Under the pieces are notes generated by a model, which was not told the DNA's origin, ran no database searches, and saw only the letters and a list, made by a program, of their open reading frames with translations. A stretch of DNA of 64,000 bases, taken from positions 248,001 through 312,000 of the forward strand of contig CANNGL010000004.1 of assembly GCA_947504205.1 (NCBI GenBank). The letters run 5' to 3'. The position numbers and the translations under genes are program-made. The stretch is from an uncultured Litoreibacter sp. GTDB lineage: Bacteria; Pseudomonadota; Alphaproteobacteria; Rhodobacterales; Rhodobacteraceae. Shown here piece after piece: positions 1 through 8,332 of this stretch (its first letter is position 1; the number at the start of each line of letters is the position of its first letter).

Positions 1-1
1 A

Positions 2-1258
2 GAGACGAAATTTCGCATCTGGTACGAGATCGAGGCCCATGCCTGTGATGCGATGGCTGATCTGGGCGTCATCCCACGTGAAAACGCCGAAGCCGTGTGG
101 AAAGCCAAGGATGTCGAATTCGATGTAGCACGCATCGATGAGATCGAGGCCGTCACCAAACATGACGTTATCGCGTTCCTGACACATCTTGCCGAGCATG
201 TGGGCAGTGAAGAAGCCCGCTTCGTGCATCAGGGCATGACCTCCTCCGATGTTCTCGACACCTGCTTCAACGTGCAGCTTGTACGTGCCGCCGATATTCT
301 GATTGCGGATATGGACGATTTGCTCGCCGCTCTGAAGCGTCGCGCGATGGAGCATAAAAACACGCTGCGGGTTGGGCGCTCTCACGGCATTCACGCGGAA
401 CCCACCACGATGGGTCTCACCTTCGCGCGTTTCTATGCCGAGATGGATCGCAACCTGACCCGCCTGCGCACAGCCCGCGCGGAAATCGCCACCGGTGCCA
501 TCTCCGGTGCCGTCGGAACATTCGCCAATATCGACCCTCGCGTCGAGGAACATGTTTGCGAAAAACTGGGCCTCGACCCGGAACCCATCTCCACCCAGGT
601 TATCCCCCGCGACCGCCACGCGGCCTTCTTCGCGGCTCTGGGCGTTGTCGGCTCCAGCATCGAGAACATAGCGACAGAGATCCGCCACATGCAGCGCACC
701 GAAGTACTGGAAGGGGCGGAATTCTTCTCGATGGGCCAGAAGGGCTCTAGCGCAATGCCGCACAAGAAAAACCCAGTCCTGACCGAGAACCTGACCGGGC
801 TCGCGCGCCTCGTGCGCATGGCTGTGGTGCCCGCGATGGAAAACGTGGCCCTCTGGCATGAGCGCGACATCTCGCATTCGTCGGTTGAGCGTAACATCGG
901 CCCTGACACGACTATCACGCTTGATTTTGCCCTCGCCCGCCTGACCTCCGTGATCGACAAAATGCTGATCTTCCCAGACAACATGCTCGACAACATGAAC
1001 AAGTTCCCCGGGCTGGTTATGTCGCAGCGCGTGCTGTTGGCCCTCACCCAAGCAGGTGTCAGCCGCGAGGATGCTTACGCAATGGTGCAACGCAATGCGT
1101 TAAAGGTCTGGGAGCACCGCACCGACTTCCGTGAGGAATTGTTGGCCGACGAAGAAGTCTGCAAGGCGCTTTCGGTTGAAGAGATCAACGAGAAGTTCGA
1201 CATGGGGTATCACACCAAACATGTCGACACGATCTTCGCGCGGGTATTCGGCGATTAA
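2..1258 (+). CDS. purB: Adenylosuccinate lyase (5'-truncated by window edge)
   Basis: This enzyme of purine synthesis cleaves SAICAR and adenylosuccinate, releasing fumarate. The reading frame is open from base 2, before the first ATG at 53, and the upstream codons read as normal PurB sequence (KFRIWYEIEAHACDAM), so the true start lies outside the window; by comparison with family length only a few to about 20 residues are missing. The fumarase/aspartase-superfamily signature is intact as GSSAMPHKKNP, with the catalytic serine loop, and TSSDVLDTC earlier in the chain is the other substrate-binding loop. A stem-loop with a T run follows the stop codon. Confidence is high; only the N-terminus is unseen. 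Confidence 0.97.
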   Translation, partial: ETKFRIWYEIEAHACDAMADLGVIPRENAEAVWKAKDVEFDVARIDEIEAVTKHDVIAFLTHLAEHVGSEEARFVHQGMTSSDVLDTCFNVQLVRAADILIADMDDLLAALKRRAMEHKNTLRVGRSHGIHAEPTTMGLTFARFYAEMDRNLTRLRTARAEIATGAISGAVGTFANIDPRVEEHVCEKLGLDPEPISTQVIPRDRHAAFFAALGVVGSSIENIATEIRHMQRTEVLEGAEFFSMGQKGSSAMPHKKNPVLTENLTGLARLVRMAVVPAMENVALWHERDISHSSVERNIGPDTTITLDFALARLTSVIDKMLIFPDNMLDNMNKFPGLVMSQRVLLALTQAGVSREDAYAMVQRNALKVWEHRTDFREELLADEEVCKALSVEEINEKFDMGYHTKHVDTIFARVFGD

Positions 1259-1312
1259 CACCGGGCCTGCTGTATTCTAGGTTTTTCTTGCCAGACAAGC
1301 GGCTTCCGTGAT

Positions 1313-1349
1313 CCAGTAAGCCCATTATTTGCAATGGGTTTTTGACTGG
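1313..1349 (+). terminator. Stem-loop after purB, reaching the next gene's ribosome-binding region
   Basis: The inner stem pairs 1318-1326 with 1333-1341 (AAGCCCATT with AATGGGTTT, one G-U pair) around a 6-base loop and runs into five T residues, so it reads as an intrinsic terminator for purB. An outer pair CCAGT (1313-1317) with ACTGG (1345-1349) lengthens the structure. The next start codon is only 8 bases further on, and its only purine-rich upstream stretch (GGTGG, 1348-1352) touches the outer stem. Confidence 0.6.
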
Positions 1350-1356
1350 TGGCATT

Positions 1357-2577
1357 ATGCGTCGCACCTATTTGATCGTTATCTTGGGCTGTTTTGTTGT
1401 CGGAATGATTGGCGTGGTTAATCTGGGGCAATTGATGATGTCCGAAAGAAAGGACAGCAAAAGCGATTTCGAGGGGCAGCTCGACAACCTTGAGACCGGT
1501 GGATTTGACAATGCCGAGCCAAGCGAGGCCGCCGAAAGCGAAGATATCAAAGAGATTGGCGAACGATTAGTCGAAGCCGACGCACAGAAGGGCCAACGTA
1601 TCTACAAAAAATGCGCGGCTTGTCACAATCCGGATTTCGTTACCTCTGGCGTCGGACCACCCCTTCTCGAAATTGTCGGTCGTCCTATCGGATCTTGGCC
1701 CAATTATTCATACTCGAACGCTCTGAGCAACATAACAGACCGCTGGAGCTATCAGGCCCTCGATGAATATCTTGAAGATCCAAAGGCATGGGCAAGCGGA
1801 ACCTCCATGAACTTTCGCGGTCTTCGCAAACCGCAGGACCGGGCCGATCTGATCGCTTATCTAGATGCGGCCGCAAGGAGCGCCGATTCGATCCCGGTCG
1901 ACCTTTCGATCGTACTTGGTCTCCCTTCGAACTCTGACACAGAGACCACAGCCGTCGCCCGCCTCGAAGACCAGCTGAACGCGGCCGATCTGGCCTTCAA
2001 TAGACCCGATACCATGCGTATCGGCACTACGACGACCGTTGAACTTGTCCTCAGCCCAAAGACGGCTCCGCGTGCGGCGGTCTCCGCCGAGGCGAGTGTT
2101 ACTGAACAAGCCGAAAGTCTTGGGCTGACCGCCGATCTGGAGGGCACAACACAGTTTGTCGAAGACATCAATTATGCGGTAACCATGGAAGCGACACTTG
2201 CCGGTCTCGACTTCACGGTTGAGCCGCCCGGAGCGCAACGCCAGACCGTTCTGCCGGGTCAATCTGCAAAATGGGTCTGGAGCGTTCAGCCGAAAGCGCA
2301 TGGACCCGACAGGGTTCTCAGACTGGACCTTGATGCGGTGATCCAGAAAGACGGTAACGATCTGGCACCCGTCCGCATCCGCACTTTCACGGAACGAATC
2401 GTGGTAGATATCTCCGCCTGGGACCGCTTGGTTGTGTCAGCAAAATCCATCTCAGCCGTCAACGCTGCGGTCGCAGGGGTCGGCGGTACGGTGATTGCCG
2501 TACTGGGGTGGGCATTGAGCAGGACCCGGAAGAAAAAAGCGAATGAAGAAGACGCTGATGAGAAGGACGAGACCTAA
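1357..2577 (+). CDS. Membrane-anchored class I cytochrome c fused to an unknown beta-rich domain
   Basis: The 406-residue product has an N-terminal hydrophobic anchor (about residues 4-28), an acidic linker, and a cytochrome c domain with the haem motif CAACH at 86-90 and a likely axial Met in GTSMNFRG (Met151). After the haem domain comes roughly 190 residues of beta-rich sequence ending in a pattern (VLPGQSAKWVWSVQPKAHG) that I associate with C-terminal domains of large bacterial signalling or STAND-type proteins. A second membrane helix lies near 363-385, followed by a short charged tail. The haem domain should lie in the periplasm. ATG 1357 is preferred over TTG 1342, although neither has a strong ribosome site. 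The electron partner is unknown. Confidence 0.75.
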   Translation: MRRTYLIVILGCFVVGMIGVVNLGQLMMSERKDSKSDFEGQLDNLETGGFDNAEPSEAAESEDIKEIGERLVEADAQKGQRIYKKCAACHNPDFVTSGVGPPLLEIVGRPIGSWPNYSYSNALSNITDRWSYQALDEYLEDPKAWASGTSMNFRGLRKPQDRADLIAYLDAAARSADSIPVDLSIVLGLPSNSDTETTAVARLEDQLNAADLAFNRPDTMRIGTTTTVELVLSPKTAPRAAVSAEASVTEQAESLGLTADLEGTTQFVEDINYAVTMEATLAGLDFTVEPPGAQRQTVLPGQSAKWVWSVQPKAHGPDRVLRLDLDAVIQKDGNDLAPVRIRTFTERIVVDISAWDRLVVSAKSISAVNAAVAGVGGTVIAVLGWALSRTRKKKANEEDADEKDET

Positions 2578-2685
2578 GCGTAAACTAATGGGTAACTTAC
2601 CCCGTGAGACACACAGAACCAAATAATTTTTGATCTGAAGGCAGCCCATGCTAGGTTATTCAAGTGAGACATTAGGAGACGCACC

Positions 2686-2850
2686 ATGAAGACCAAGACA
2701 ATCCTCGCTGCCATAGCTTTGACGTTGGCTCCGACTTTTGCCTTCGCGATGGGATGTGGGGCGGATCACAACCAGCAGGCGTCAAGCTGCAAAGCTGGCA
2801 CCAGTTGGGACGCGGACACGGGCAGCTGCAAAGCTGACGCAAGCACCTAA
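2686..2850 (+). CDS. Small secreted cysteine-motif protein (54 aa)
   Basis: The peptide has a clear signal sequence (MKTKTILAAIALTLAPTFAFA) and a mature part of about 33 residues containing SCKAGTSWDADTGSCK. That fits the pattern C-x2-G-x2-(W/F)-D-x5-C, which could form a disulfide loop outside the cytoplasm. A purine-rich site (AGGAGA, 2674-2679) sits at good distance from the ATG, and a strong terminator follows the stop. From memory, similar short proteins near purB in roseobacters carry the misleading name adenylosuccinate lyase; nothing in this sequence supports enzyme activity. The next gene carries the same cysteine motif. Function unknown. Confidence 0.8.
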   Translation: MKTKTILAAIALTLAPTFAFAMGCGADHNQQASSCKAGTSWDADTGSCKADAST

Positions 2851-2876
2851 AATTGGCGGTACCAAAACGGATTTGG

Positions 2877-2902
2877 CGAGGGGCGCGACGCCTCTCGTTT
2901 TT
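2877..2902 (+). terminator. Intrinsic terminator after the 54-aa gene
   Basis: A 9-bp stem (CGAGGGGCG with CGCCTCTCG, one G-U pair) with a 3-base loop is followed directly by five T residues. It separates the small secreted-protein gene from the TPR gene, so the latter probably has its own promoter in 2903-3034. Confidence 0.85.
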
Positions 2903-3034
2903 CGTTTTAGCCCTAGGTAACACGCGGGCGCTGCGGTTTATTCGAGCACCATTCGTCACAATAGATTTTATAGCGTTTGCACCCGGCGCGGCTACATTCG
3001 GGCCATCGGATATTTTTACAACGGAGCGTTTCAA

Positions 3035-3571
3035 ATGCGTATCATTCCCCTTCTGGCAGCAGCCATCATCATCCCTTCAATTGCCTTCGCGGCCGGATCT
3101 CAGGACAGCTCTCCCCCGAAAAGCACCAAGACCTCGACCGAGTGCAAAGCTGGAGAGATTTTCGATGCCGCCAGCCAAACCTGCGTCGACTCGCAAAGCG
3201 GCAGCTTGAACGACGAACTGCGGTACGACGCGGTACGGGAACTGGCCTATGCCGGCGCCTATGATCGCGCGCTTCTCGTCCTGTCCTCCATGACAGATCA
3301 AGCCTCCAGCCCGGTTCTGACGTATCGCGGGTTTATCGCACGCAAAACAGGCGACATGGACAGTGCGATGGAATTCTATACCGCTGCTCTGGAAGCTAAC
3401 GCCGACAATATACTTGCGCGCTCCTATATGGGTCAGGCGCATCTGACATTGGGCGACCGGACCGGAGCAGAGAACCAGCTTGCAGAAATTCGGATGCGCG
3501 GTGGCCGCGATACGTGGGCCGAAGCGTCCCTGAAGATCGCTCTGCAAAGCGGGAAAACGTTCAGCTATTGA
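3035..3571 (+). CDS. Secreted tetratricopeptide-repeat protein with N-terminal cysteine motif
   Basis: The 178-residue protein starts with a signal peptide ending near SIAFAAGS. The mature N-terminus holds ECKAGEIFDAASQTC, the same C-x2-G-x2-(F/W)-D-x5-C pattern seen in the 54-residue gene just upstream. The rest is helical and fits two or three TPR units (for example ALLVLSSMTDQASSPVLTYR, then GDMDSAMEFYTAALEANADN), a protein-protein interaction scaffold. It is therefore likely a periplasmic partner-binding protein. ATG 3035 follows GGAG (3021-3024) at reasonable spacing. The specific role is unknown. Confidence 0.8.
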   Translation: MRIIPLLAAAIIIPSIAFAAGSQDSSPPKSTKTSTECKAGEIFDAASQTCVDSQSGSLNDELRYDAVRELAYAGAYDRALLVLSSMTDQASSPVLTYRGFIARKTGDMDSAMEFYTAALEANADNILARSYMGQAHLTLGDRTGAENQLAEIRMRGGRDTWAEASLKIALQSGKTFSY

Positions 3572-3671
3572 GTAAAACTCAGCGCTTCGCCTAAGCGGGT
3601 GGTGACCCTTTCTTAAGCCTCGCTCCGTCACATGATGGGGCGAGGTTATTTATTGGGGAAAGGGGTGGTCC

Positions 3672-4754
3672 ATGTCGGGCGCACTTGTAACTGTAACGGA
3701 CGATCCGAGGAGCGCCACCGCGCCTGCAACCAGCGTGGATGTCAGCCAACTGTCCGGCTCCCAGAAGGCGGCAATCATTGTTCAGATGATCCTGTCGCGA
3801 GGCGGCAAGGTTGATTTGTCCAGCCTTGCCCCCGCGCATCAGGTGCAGCTTGCCACCGATTACGCCGGTATGGTGCGGGTCAACCAAGCCACGATGCAGG
3901 TCGTTCTCGCGTCACTCGAAGATGCGCTAGATCAAAGCGACCTGATTTTCCCAGAGGCCCCTGCTGCAGCGCTAGATCAAATTGAGGATGTTCTTTCAGC
4001 GGAGACAAGCCCGACCTTGCGCGATCAGTTTGGCTTGAGCACACCAAACGACCCTTGGCAGGCGGCGGCTGATCTCTCCGTGGACGATATCGCCAACCGG
4101 CTTGAGACGGAAAACCCGCAAATCGGCGCGGTCGTTTTGTCCAAACTCAACCCCGAAAAAGCGGGCGATGTGCTGGCGCAACTGCCCGAACCTGCTGCCA
4201 TGTCGATCACGCTCGCCATAGCCAAAACCGCCCGCACTGGATCTGCGCCTGCCGACAGGATCGGGGCTAAGCTGACAACAAAAAGCGCGGGGACGTCCTC
4301 ACCCAAGGCATTTGCCAAGGATCCCGTCGCGCGAACCGCAGCGATCCTGAACGCGGCAACCGCCTCCCAGCGAGATGAACTGATCAACGTCATCGAGATG
4401 CAGGATGCAGGTTTCGCGGCAGATGTCCGCAAGGCAATTTTCACCTTCGCCGACATTTCCGAGCGGTTGGAGCCGGTCGACGTTCCAAAATTCACCCGGG
4501 ATGTGCCGCAAGATGCCCTGATAACCGCCCTTGTTGCTGCTGGCGCTGATCATGGCGAGGTAGTGAGTTTCATCCTCGACAACATGTCCCAGCGCATGGC
4601 CGATCAACTGCGCGACGAGATGTCAGAAATGGGCGAAATTGACCTGAAACCCGGAGAGGCCGCTATGGGTCAGGTCACATCTGTGATCCGAGCCTTGGTC
4701 GATCAGGGGGAAATCAAGCTGATCCCGCCTCAAGCCGATGGGGAGGCGGCATAA
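3672..4754 (+). CDS. fliG: Flagellar motor switch protein FliG-like
   Basis: FliG sits on the cytoplasmic face of the flagellar basal body, where it couples stator torque to rotor rotation and switching. The 360-residue product shows a FliG-type N-terminal segment (GSQKAAIIVQMILSRGG), a middle domain (IGAVVLSKLNPEKAGDVLAQ) and the C-terminal armadillo-type segment (ILDNMSQRMADQLRDEMSEM, then QVTSVIRALVDQGEIKL). A longer linker near residues 180-220 is poor in conserved residues. No other flagellar gene lies in the window, so this copy is separated from any flagellar cluster. A shared terminator separates it from convergent lon. The match is to family pattern; the sequence is divergent. Confidence 0.8.
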   Translation: MSGALVTVTDDPRSATAPATSVDVSQLSGSQKAAIIVQMILSRGGKVDLSSLAPAHQVQLATDYAGMVRVNQATMQVVLASLEDALDQSDLIFPEAPAAALDQIEDVLSAETSPTLRDQFGLSTPNDPWQAAADLSVDDIANRLETENPQIGAVVLSKLNPEKAGDVLAQLPEPAAMSITLAIAKTARTGSAPADRIGAKLTTKSAGTSSPKAFAKDPVARTAAILNAATASQRDELINVIEMQDAGFAADVRKAIFTFADISERLEPVDVPKFTRDVPQDALITALVAAGADHGEVVSFILDNMSQRMADQLRDEMSEMGEIDLKPGEAAMGQVTSVIRALVDQGEIKLIPPQADGEAA

Positions 4755-4755
4755 A

Positions 4756-4779
4756 AAAGGCGGCTAAAGCGCCGCCTTT
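4756..4779. terminator. Bidirectional terminator between fliG and lon
   Basis: A 9-bp stem (AAAGGCGGC, 4756-4764, with GCCGCCTTT, 4771-4779) closes a 6-base loop. A runs on the left and T-rich sequence on the right let it work for both convergent genes. Confidence 0.8.
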
Positions 4780-4798
4780 CTGATTAGTGTTTTGCAGA

Positions 4799-7210
4799 TC
4801 AGTGGGCCACGGCCCCTGCCCCGTCGCCACCTTCCGACTTCAACGCCGCAGCGGCGGCTTCTTCCGCCTCTTCGTCCCATTCGATGGCTTCTGGCATTCT
4901 GACCAGCGCATGTTTCAGCACTTCGGAGACATGATCGACCGGAATGATTTTCAAACCGTCTTTCACATTATCCGGGATCTCCGGCAGGTCCTTCTCGTTC
5001 TCTTTCGGGATCAGCACCGTTTTGATGCCACCCCTGAGAGCTGCGAGCAGCTTTTCTTTCAGACCACCGATTGGCATGGCGTTCCCGCGCAGGGACACCT
5101 CACCTGTCATCGCGATGTCTTTGCGGACAGGAATTTGCGTCAACACAGACACGATGGAGGTCACCATCGCCAGCCCAGCCGATGGACCATCTTTTGGTGT
5201 TGCACCGTCCGGCACGTGCACGTGGATATCGATCTTGTCGAATTTCGGAGGTTTGACCCCGATCAACGGACTGATGGAGCGTACATAGGAGGACGCGGCA
5301 TCAATCGACTCCTTCATCACATCGCCCAGCTTACCAGTGGTTTTCATCCGACCTTTGCCCGGCAGGCGCAAAGCCTCAATCGACAGAAGCTCACCACCGA
5401 CGGATGTCCAGGCAAGCCCTGTCACAACGCCGATCTGATCTTCCTTCTCGGCCAGTCCGTAGCGGAACTTCTTCACACCCAGATAGTCGTCCAGATTGTC
5501 AGGCGTAATGACGACCTTGTCTTCGGCCTTCCGCACAATCTTGGTCACGGCTTTTCGCGCAAGCTTCGCGATCTCACGTTCCAGATTCCGCACACCCGCT
5601 TCGCGCGTGTAGGTCCGGATCATTTCCAGAAGCGCCTCATCGGTCAGCTCGAACTCGTCCTTCTTCAGGCCGTGGTTCTTGATCTGCTTGGCGATCAGGT
5701 GGCGTTTCGCGATCTCGGATTTCTCATCCTCGGTGTAGCCCGCCAGCGGAATGATCTCCATCCGGTCCAGAAGAGGGCCCGGCATGTTGTAGGAGTTCGC
5801 TGTGGTCAGGAACATCACATCCGAGAGGTCATACTCGACCTCCAGATAGTGATCCACGAAAGTGGAATTCTGTTCCGGATCAAGTACTTCCAACATGGCA
5901 GAGGCCGGATCACCACGGAAATCCTGACCCATCTTGTCGATCTCATCAAGCAGGATCAGCGGGTTCGTGGTCTTCGCCTTTTTCAGCGCCTGAATGATCT
6001 TGCCGGGCATCGAGCCGATATAGGTCCGACGGTGACCCCGGATTTCAGACTCGTCACGCACGCCCCCAAGAGAGATGCGAATGAACTCGCGCCCTGTGGC
6101 CTTGGCAACCGATTTGCCCAACGAAGTTTTACCCACACCCGGAGGGCCGACCAGGCACATGATCGGGCCTTTCAACTTCTTGGAGCGTTGCTGAACTGCA
6201 AGATATTCGACGATGCGCTCTTTCACCTTTTCAAGGCTGTAGTGATCGTCATCCAGCACCTTCTGCGCACGTGCTAGGTCTTTTTTGACCCTGGAACGTG
6301 TGCCCCACGGAATGCCCAGCATCCAGTCAAGATAGTTGCGCACAACGGTCGCTTCCGCAGACATCGGCGACATGTTCTTGAGCTTCTTCAGTTCGCCTTC
6401 GGCTTTTTCGCGCGCTTCCTTGGACAGCTTGGTCTCGGCGATCTTTTGTTCCAGTTCGGCGACTTCGCCTGCCCCTTCTTCGCCATCACCCAATTCCTTC
6501 TGAATGGCCTTCATTTGCTCATTCAGATAATATTCACGCTGCGTGCGCTCCATTTGGGTCTTAACGCGGGATTTGATCTTCTTTTCGACCTGCAGCACCG
6601 ACATTTCGCCTTGCATCAGGCCGTAGACCTTCTCCAGACGTTCCGAGACAGACAGCGTTTCAAGCAGATCCTGCTTTTGCTCAATCTCGACACCCAGATG
6701 CCCGCCAACCAAGTCGGCAAGCTTGTTCGGAGCTTCTGTTTCGGCAACCGAGGTCAAAGCTTCTTCTGGGATGTTCTTTTTGACTTTCGAATAGCGCTCA
6801 AACTCTTCGCCTACAGACCGCACCAACGCGTTCTGAGCGGTTACATCACCTTCGATTTCCTCCAGCTTCTCGGCAAACGCTTCGAAGAATTCGTCATTTG
6901 GCACGAATTCCGTGATGCGCACACGGGAGCGACCTTCGACCAGAACCTTCACGGTTCCATCCGGAAGCTTCAGGAGCTGCAGTACATTTGCCAGCACGCC
7001 TACCTCGAAAATTCCATCGGAGGTCGGGTCATCGATGGCAGGATCAATCTGGCTCGACAGCAAAATCTGCTTGTCATCCTTCATGACCTCTTCCAGCGCA
7101 CGCACGGAGCGTTCGCGGCCCACAAAAAGCGGGACAATCATATGCGGAAACACCACGATGTCGCGCAAGGGCAGCACTGGGTAGGATTGGTTCAATTGCT
7201 CGGTCATCAT
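4799..7210 (-). CDS. lon: ATP-dependent protease La
   Basis: Lon is a cytoplasmic AAA+ serine protease that degrades misfolded and regulatory proteins. The 803-residue product has the N-terminal substrate domain (YPVLPLRDIVVFPHMIVPLF), the Walker A site GPPGVGKTS, Walker B LILLDEIDKM, and the C-terminal protease domain with the catalytic serine in KDGPSAGLAM and the lysine in GGLKEKLLAA. The reading frame extends upstream to 7264, but those codons look non-coding; ATG 7210 (or the adjacent ATG 7207) follows an AAGGA site at proper spacing. It is transcribed alone, with a 267-bp upstream gap. I looked for a heat-shock sigma-32 promoter there and could not support one. Confidence 0.97.
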   Translation of the reverse strand: MMTEQLNQSYPVLPLRDIVVFPHMIVPLFVGRERSVRALEEVMKDDKQILLSSQIDPAIDDPTSDGIFEVGVLANVLQLLKLPDGTVKVLVEGRSRVRITEFVPNDEFFEAFAEKLEEIEGDVTAQNALVRSVGEEFERYSKVKKNIPEEALTSVAETEAPNKLADLVGGHLGVEIEQKQDLLETLSVSERLEKVYGLMQGEMSVLQVEKKIKSRVKTQMERTQREYYLNEQMKAIQKELGDGEEGAGEVAELEQKIAETKLSKEAREKAEGELKKLKNMSPMSAEATVVRNYLDWMLGIPWGTRSRVKKDLARAQKVLDDDHYSLEKVKERIVEYLAVQQRSKKLKGPIMCLVGPPGVGKTSLGKSVAKATGREFIRISLGGVRDESEIRGHRRTYIGSMPGKIIQALKKAKTTNPLILLDEIDKMGQDFRGDPASAMLEVLDPEQNSTFVDHYLEVEYDLSDVMFLTTANSYNMPGPLLDRMEIIPLAGYTEDEKSEIAKRHLIAKQIKNHGLKKDEFELTDEALLEMIRTYTREAGVRNLEREIAKLARKAVTKIVRKAEDKVVITPDNLDDYLGVKKFRYGLAEKEDQIGVVTGLAWTSVGGELLSIEALRLPGKGRMKTTGKLGDVMKESIDAASSYVRSISPLIGVKPPKFDKIDIHVHVPDGATPKDGPSAGLAMVTSIVSVLTQIPVRKDIAMTGEVSLRGNAMPIGGLKEKLLAALRGGIKTVLIPKENEKDLPEIPDNVKDGLKIIPVDHVSEVLKHALVRMPEAIEWDEEAEEAAAAALKSEGGDGAGAVAH

Positions 7211-7477
7211 TTTTCCTTTTTGGCAAGATCGCGACGGTCCCGCTCTGCGGCAACTCTGGTGCAATCTCCGGCTTAGATCACTTGAAATGGGCCCTCAATC
7301 AGCCGCTTTCAACCAACCAAGCTCAATCGTCAATTTAGTGTGAACCGGCTCTGTGGCGACCACAAGGCCACAACCGCGTCAATTCGGCTAAAATTTGCCC
7401 TTATCTGCCCGAATTTGCGCCCTAGCTTGGCCTGATACGGCGTTTAGGCATAAGCTAATAATAAAGAGAGCAGAGTG

Positions 7478-8329
7478 ATGTTGCCTGTAATATTCAGCCA
7501 AAGCCGCCGCTTCGGCATTTTTGCCTTCGGTATGGCCGCCCTTGCGACCGCGTTGTTGATGCGGTCCGGAGAGGCGTGGACATTTGCCTCCGCGACGTTG
7601 TTCTTCTTGTTTGTAGCGCTTTGCTCGCTGCCGATAGGTCTGGGCATATTGGCGCTTGTGCCCAATTATCGCGGATTTATTGAGCTATTTGGTATATCAG
7701 CTTTGATTGCCACGGCCTTCTTGTTCTATCTGCCGTTCAGCGGGATTGTGCCATTCATCGTGGCTGGCAGTATTTTTGTCGTCAGTTTGGTCGGCATGAA
7801 GCTGTTCTTCAAATCGTCATGGGCCAAGCGTTTGAGCGATGACAGGCCTTTTCGCGACAGCCATGCTTGTCTGATCGAAGCTCCCGCCAAGCGAATATGG
7901 CGCCATGTTGTGCCGGGTGAATGCCCTCCGTCGGAGCATTGCACAGGCATCATGGAAAGCTGCGAGCCGCTCGAAGACAGTTACGAAGACAGCGAAGCAT
8001 ACCGTCTGACGTTAAAGGGCCGTAAAGGCGCGGCGTCGTATGACATCACATTTCTCGATAAAGATCAGCCGGACCGCTGCCGGTTCTACTTTCACGGTAC
8101 TGAAGGAGACGGCACCGTTGTCGACGGCGTCTTTGCGTTCCATCTGACAATCATGGATCGTGATAGCTGCTTTGTCAGTTCCACCGAAGAGCGCAATGGT
8201 CTGTCGCTCGCAGCCTATGTGCAGCGCTGGTTCGACAACCCGCTGGCGTTCCACAATCTGCGCTTGAAAGCCAAGCTGAAAGAACTATACGGCGACGAGT
8301 TTGCATCGCCCGCCCCGCGCGAAGCCTAG
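7478..8329 (+). CDS. Membrane protein with soluble C-terminal domain, function unknown
   Basis: About 110 N-terminal residues form four or so membrane helices (FGIFAFGMAALATALLM and following). A soluble C-terminal half of about 160 residues begins near ACLIEAPAKRIWRHV. The phrase beginning APAKRIW and the following beta-rich segments resemble the start of SRPBCC/START-like lipid- or ligand-binding folds, but this is weak. ATG 7478 is preferred over GTG 7475 because of the AAGAGAG stretch at 7464-7470. The gene converges on tgt with only 3 bases between stop codons. Cellular role not recognised. Confidence 0.7.
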   Translation: MLPVIFSQSRRFGIFAFGMAALATALLMRSGEAWTFASATLFFLFVALCSLPIGLGILALVPNYRGFIELFGISALIATAFLFYLPFSGIVPFIVAGSIFVVSLVGMKLFFKSSWAKRLSDDRPFRDSHACLIEAPAKRIWRHVVPGECPPSEHCTGIMESCEPLEDSYEDSEAYRLTLKGRKGAASYDITFLDKDQPDRCRFYFHGTEGDGTVVDGVFAFHLTIMDRDSCFVSSTEERNGLSLAAYVQRWFDNPLAFHNLRLKAKLKELYGDEFASPAPREA

Positions 8330-8332
8330 ACC

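Noticed and set aside
4787-6277. Long plus-strand open frame (496 codons) opposite lon
   Set aside because: It is antisense to the fully conserved lon coding region, and its translation is rich in His, Arg and Gln without any domain.
7211-7477. Sigma-32 heat-shock promoter for lon
   Set aside because: Expected by family, but I could not find a properly spaced pair of boxes on the minus strand.
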